Assembly (NCBI GenBank): GCA_938045655.1
Contig: CALIMO010000073.1
Coordinates: forward strand, 1-8,309
From: an uncultured bacterium
Lineage (GTDB): Bacteria > Patescibacteriota > Saccharimonadia > Saccharimonadales > Saccharimonadaceae
Direction: 5' to 3'
Length of the DNA stretch: 8,309 bases
The position numbers were made by a program, and so were the translations under genes. The notes beneath the pieces are model-generated. The model ran no database searches. It saw only the letters and a list, made by a program, of their open reading frames with translations, and had not been told where the DNA came from. This document shows positions 5,325 to 8,309 of this stretch, in pieces (positions within the stretch are counted from its first letter, which is position 1; each line of letters starts with the position of its first letter).

Positions 5325-6350
5325 ATGTTAAATATCACAAATCAATTAATCGTTTCTGCATTATTTAGTCTTGCTGGGTTCGTTCTGGCAATGGCTTTAA
5401 CGCCACTTTATACTTTTGTTGCTTATAAATATAAATTCTGGAAGAAGCAAAAAACAGCATCTGTTACAGGTGAAGCTTTAACTGTTGTAAATAAACTACA
5501 TGCTAAAAAAATTGCACGTAATATTCCTACTATGGCAGGAATTATTGGCGTAATTGCAGTTATTATCATTTCTGTTCTATTAAATTTGAAGCGTGAGCAA
5601 ACTTGGTTGCCACTTGCTGGGCTTGCTGGTGGTGCATTTATTGGTTTAATCGATGACATCTTAAATATTTGGGGTTCGAATCGTAAAGATGCTGGACTCC
5701 GTGCGCCTGTTAAGTTTGCGATGATTATCTCTCTTGCGGGTTTCTTAGCGTGGTTTTTTACTTTTAAACTTCACTTTACAAGTGTTATGATTCCTTTTAT
5801 TGGTAACATTGAAATTGGATACTGGATGGTTCCACTCTTTATTTTTGCGATTGTTGCAACAAGTAATGCCGTAAATATTTCTGATGGGCTTGATGGTTTG
5901 GCGGGTGGATTATTGAGTGCTGCTTTCGGTGCTTTTGGAATTATTGCTCTCGTTCAGAATCAGCATAATTTAGCGGTATTTTGTTTTACTGTTCTTGGCG
6001 CACTACTTGCATATTTATGGTTTAATGTCTATCCTGCGCGTTTCTTTATGGGCGATGTTGGCTCTTTCGCTTGGGGAACGACTCTCGGAGTGGTTGCAAT
6101 GCTTACAAATTCGCTCCTTCTTCTTCCTGTGATTGGCTTAATTTTTGTGATTGAAGCTGGTTCAAGCGCGATTCAAATTTTTTCGAAAAAAGTATTTAAA
6201 CGAAAAATCTTTATCTCTGCACCAATTCATCATCATCTTGAAGCTACTGGCTGGGAAGAAACTAAAATTACAATGCGTTTTTGGATTATCGGAATGGTTA
6301 TGGCCTTTATTGGTGTAATTTTAGCGCTGGCAGAGCATAAAATTCTTTAA
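5325..6350 (+). CDS. mraY: Phospho-N-acetylmuramoyl-pentapeptide transferase MraY
   Basis: MraY moves phospho-MurNAc-pentapeptide from UDP to undecaprenyl phosphate, making lipid I on the cytoplasmic membrane face. The 341-residue protein is polytopic, with about ten hydrophobic segments. It shows the Mg-binding and active-site signatures in order: GLIDD (residues 107-111), NAVNISDGLDGLAGG (181-195), FFMGDVGS (240-247) and APIHHHLEATGWEE (299-312), followed by the conserved RFWIIG. The usual PTMGG near the first cytoplasmic loop reads PTMAG (68-72), a conservative change. The first cytoplasmic loop is also somewhat diverged. The start has GAGGG at 5317-5321, nine bases after ftsI. The stop is one base before the ftsW start, so the genes are translationally linked. 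murE and murF, often just before mraY, are absent here. Confidence 0.97.
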   Translation: MLNITNQLIVSALFSLAGFVLAMALTPLYTFVAYKYKFWKKQKTASVTGEALTVVNKLHAKKIARNIPTMAGIIGVIAVIIISVLLNLKREQTWLPLAGLAGGAFIGLIDDILNIWGSNRKDAGLRAPVKFAMIISLAGFLAWFFTFKLHFTSVMIPFIGNIEIGYWMVPLFIFAIVATSNAVNISDGLDGLAGGLLSAAFGAFGIIALVQNQHNLAVFCFTVLGALLAYLWFNVYPARFFMGDVGSFAWGTTLGVVAMLTNSLLLLPVIGLIFVIEAGSSAIQIFSKKVFKRKIFISAPIHHHLEATGWEETKITMRFWIIGMVMAFIGVILALAEHKIL

Positions 6351-6351
6351 A

Positions 6352-7920
6352 ATGGAAAGAAGGAATAGGAATTTGAGTGAACGACGAGGTTTCGAAAACT
6401 ATTCGTCTCGTCGTCAAGCTCGAACGCCACAAGTTCGAAGTTCATCTTTTCGAAAATCACGCAACCAAAGCTTTTTGAAAAGTGATTTGAAGAATGATAA
6501 TTTTTCTGTGATTTTTCAGCAATTTTTAAACGGTGATTTTGCAGGTTTTTTGGAGCGAGTTATATTTTTAATTCGTTCAATGTTTTTAATTTTCATCGTA
6601 AATCCTTGTATGAGAATTTACGAAAGTGTTAAAGCTGACAATAAAAAACGCCTTAATCTTGAGGGCTTCGAAAAAATCCGCAAGCATCGTGCAAATTATA
6701 TGCTATTTCTTTTTATTTGTCTATTGCTACTGATTGGTTTGGTTGTAATGTTTTCATTAAGCCCGCAGCGGGCAAATTCATTGAATATTGCTAAAGGTGC
6801 GAACTATGATGATTATTATTTCTTCTGGCGACATTTAATTTATATTGTGGTTGGTTTGGTTTTCTTTTTTGGAATGAAGGCAATTCCTCTCAACTGGATT
6901 TTTTCGAAATCATTACAATTCTTTATTTTTTCTCTAATTTTATGTGTAGCCCTTGCTGGCTTAGCGTTGTTCAATCTTCCTCCCGTAATTTGTGAAAATG
7001 GAGCTTGTCGCTGGTTTGGCTTTTCTGGCTTCAGTTTTCAACAGGCTGAGTTTTTAAAGATTGGCGTGATTTTGCTTCTTTCAACTTTCCTTGGCGCTCA
7101 AGCTTCGAAGGGAAAAATCAACAGTTATAAAGAAACGATTCTACCGGCTTCAGTTGTGATTATCGCGGTGCTTTTGGTGATTGCTGGTTTTCAAAAAGAT
7201 CTTGGAACAGCAACGACAATTATTATTGCAATTGCATTCCAGTTTATTATTGCGGGAATGAAGTCTAAAAAATTAATTCCAATTGGTGTGTTGGTTTTGG
7301 CTGGGGTTGTTCTTCTGATTGTTTTCGAACCTCATCGAATTTCTCGAATTTTAACTTTTTCGAGCGGTGATTGTAGCAATATTTTGACTGAAAGTGGTAA
7401 GGATCAATATCACATTTGTAATGCAAAGCTCGCGATTGGCTCGGGCGGAGTTTTGGGCTTAGGGATTGGAAATTCAGTCCAATCTGCTGGTTATTTGCCT
7501 GAAACCATTAACGACTCAATTTTTGCCGTAATGGGTGAAATGTTTGGTTTTGTTGGTTTAATTTTTATTATTGCAATTTATTTTGGGCTGTTTTATCAGC
7601 TTCTTGTAATTATTTCAAAAATGGAAAACCCTGCAAGCCGACTTTTTGTGGCCGGTGTTGCTGGGTGGCTAGCTTCGCAAACAATTATTAATATCGCAGC
7701 GATGGTTGGCCTATTTCCGCTTAAAGGTATTACAATTCCGTTAATTTCTTATGGCGGAACGAGCTTGGTTGTTATTTTGACAGTTCTTGGTGTTGTGTTT
7801 AATATTTCGAATTACACATCATTTACTCAAGTTGAAGATTTTAAGGAGGAAGGCAATGAAAATATTGGCAGTCGGCGGCGGGTCGGGCGGTCACGTAGTT
7901 CCAATCGTGGCAGTTTTTAA
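6352..7920 (+). CDS. ftsW: Septal SEDS glycosyltransferase FtsW with long N-terminal extension
   Basis: FtsW polymerises lipid II into septal glycan strands together with FtsI. Family signatures are RWFGFSGFSFQQAEFLK (residues 220-236, diverged from the usual QPSE form but keeping Glu), QKDLGTATT (281-289), AIGSGGVLGLGIGNSVQ (361-377), YLPETINDSIFAVMGE (381-396) and PLISYGGTSL (463-472). Asp340 in the large extracytoplasmic loop is the likely catalytic Asp. The first SEDS helix begins only at about 115. Residues 1-60 are Arg/Ser-rich and 61-90 form an additional hydrophobic stretch, so the protein is about 100 residues longer at the N-terminus than usual. Cys214/Cys219 and Cys341/Cys356 are paired within extracytoplasmic loops. 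The start is one base after mraY with only a poor ribosome binding site, suggesting coupling. The 3' end overlaps murG by 65 bases. Placement by murG identifies FtsW rather than RodA. Confidence 0.96.
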   Translation: MERRNRNLSERRGFENYSSRRQARTPQVRSSSFRKSRNQSFLKSDLKNDNFSVIFQQFLNGDFAGFLERVIFLIRSMFLIFIVNPCMRIYESVKADNKKRLNLEGFEKIRKHRANYMLFLFICLLLLIGLVVMFSLSPQRANSLNIAKGANYDDYYFFWRHLIYIVVGLVFFFGMKAIPLNWIFSKSLQFFIFSLILCVALAGLALFNLPPVICENGACRWFGFSGFSFQQAEFLKIGVILLLSTFLGAQASKGKINSYKETILPASVVIIAVLLVIAGFQKDLGTATTIIIAIAFQFIIAGMKSKKLIPIGVLVLAGVVLLIVFEPHRISRILTFSSGDCSNILTESGKDQYHICNAKLAIGSGGVLGLGIGNSVQSAGYLPETINDSIFAVMGEMFGFVGLIFIIAIYFGLFYQLLVIISKMENPASRLFVAGVAGWLASQTIINIAAMVGLFPLKGITIPLISYGGTSLVVILTVLGVVFNISNYTSFTQVEDFKEEGNENIGSRRRVGRSRSSNRGSF

Positions 7921-8309
7921 AGAAATTTTAAAGAAAAATCCAAAAGTAGAATTACATTTTTGGTGTGATAAAAAATTTGCACCGCAGGCTAAAAAAATAA
8001 TGACTGATTCTTTTGGCGAAAGAGTTAAAATTTCGAAAATTTCAAGTGGAAAATTTCGCCGCTATAATCATTTAACTTTTTGGCAGCATCTTACAATTCC
8101 AAGTGTTGTTTTTGGAAATCTTATAGATATTTTTCGAAATATTGCCGGTATTTTCCAGTCTTTTTTCAAACTAATTTTTTGGCGACCAGATGTTATTTTC
8201 TGCAAAGGCGGGTTTGTTTGTGTTCCTGTTGGAATAAGCGCTTGGATTTTGAGAATTCCAATTGTGATCCATGATTCTGATGCTCACCCAGGTTTAGCTA
8301 ATCGTATTA
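7856..8309 (+). CDS. murG: UDP-GlcNAc:lipid I N-acetylglucosaminyltransferase MurG, N-terminal part
   Basis: MurG adds GlcNAc to lipid I, producing lipid II at the inner membrane face. The first 151 codons are present and the frame runs off the window. The start is fixed by a perfect AAGGAGGA (7843-7850) five bases before the ATG. It is immediately followed by the glycine-rich loop VGGGSGGHVVP (residues 6-16), a hallmark of the GT28 N-terminal domain. Further motifs are CKGGFVCVPVG, including the conserved GGF, and PIVIHDSDAHPGLANR, the counterpart of the IHEQN-x-x-PG-x-NR motif, here with Asp-Ser-Asp in place of Glu-Gln-Asn. The region between (about 70-115) has membrane-associating hydrophobic and aromatic residues. 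The start lies within ftsW in a different frame, so translation is probably coupled. Confidence 0.97.
   Translation, partial: MKILAVGGGSGGHVVPIVAVFKEILKKNPKVELHFWCDKKFAPQAKKIMTDSFGERVKISKISSGKFRRYNHLTFWQHLTIPSVVFGNLIDIFRNIAGIFQSFFKLIFWRPDVIFCKGGFVCVPVGISAWILRIPIVIHDSDAHPGLANRI

Larger units (their letters stand above)
32..8138. repeat. Dispersed, overrepresented palindrome TTCGAA (33 copies)
   Basis: I count 33 TTCGAA words by eye, for example at 32, 481, 794, 816, 988, 1450, 2201, 2406, 2554, 2571, 2682, 2827, 3047, 3386, 3455, 3537, 3927, 4826, 4961, 5000, 5044, 5675, 6182, 6391, 6434, 6449, 6667, 6903, 7104, 7324, 7806, 8032 and 8133. Base composition alone would give roughly three. Twenty are followed by AA on the + strand. 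They fall in all three codon positions (Phe-Glu, Ser-Lys or x-Arg-Lys) and also in non-coding DNA (988, 3047, 3537), so protein sequence does not explain them. None lies in 1571-2053. Confidence 0.7.

Noticed and set aside
1..8309. Alternative genetic code with TGA as Gly or Trp
   Set aside because: All long genes are free of TGA and use TGG for Trp. Every complete long gene ends in TAA, which is compatible with the standard bacterial code.
1..8309. CRISPR array, insertion sequence, tRNA, rRNA or prophage genes
   Set aside because: No regularly spaced direct repeats, transposase motifs, tRNA T-loops or rRNA-like sequence were seen anywhere in the window.

Overview
The window is AT-rich bacterial DNA (about one-third G+C by eye). 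It uses the standard code: TGG encodes Trp and no TGA is needed inside any long gene. It carries most of a compact division and cell wall (dcw) cluster in the order rsmH, ftsL-like, ftsI, mraY, ftsW, murG, all on the + strand. There is no mraZ, and no murE, murF or murD between these genes. This stripped-down order, a Pif1-type helicase with an extra C-terminal helix-turn-helix, and the diverged small proteins suggest a Patescibacteria (CPR) genome. Candidatus Saccharibacteria (TM7) is the best guess. That is inference from gene content; no marker gene for taxonomy is present.

Layout. Positions 3-932 hold the 3' end of a Pif1/RecD-like helicase gene, closed by a strong intrinsic terminator (980-1015). 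A well-formed sigma70-type promoter (1180-1208), flanked by a palindrome, drives an unrecognised Lys/Thr-rich single-pass membrane protein (1266-1571). The next 482 bases contain no convincing gene. They start with three DnaA-box-like nonamers in mutually inverted orientation and continue with a potentially structured leader whose CCACCT element could pair with the rsmH ribosome binding site. rsmH (2054-2950) is followed by a 21-codon ORF with a perfect Shine-Dalgarno (2970-3035) and a 10-bp-stem terminator (3089-3131). The cluster then resumes with the FtsL-like protein (3162-3524), ftsI (3575-5315, interrupted by an apparent frameshift near 3695-3709), mraY (5325-6350), ftsW (6352-7920) and the first 151 codons of murG (7856 to the window end). 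murG starts inside ftsW.

How the genes work together. MraY and MurG make lipid I and lipid II on the inner membrane face. FtsW polymerises lipid II into glycan strands, FtsI cross-links them at the septum, and an FtsL-like bitopic protein would scaffold the FtsW-FtsI pair. RsmH methylates 16S rRNA and is the customary first or second gene of such clusters.

The main points for follow-up are: a roughly tenfold excess of the palindrome TTCGAA (33 copies in 8.3 kb, in all reading frames and in non-coding DNA); the DnaA-box cluster upstream of the division operon; the tiny ORF plus terminator inside the cluster; and the ftsI frameshift.
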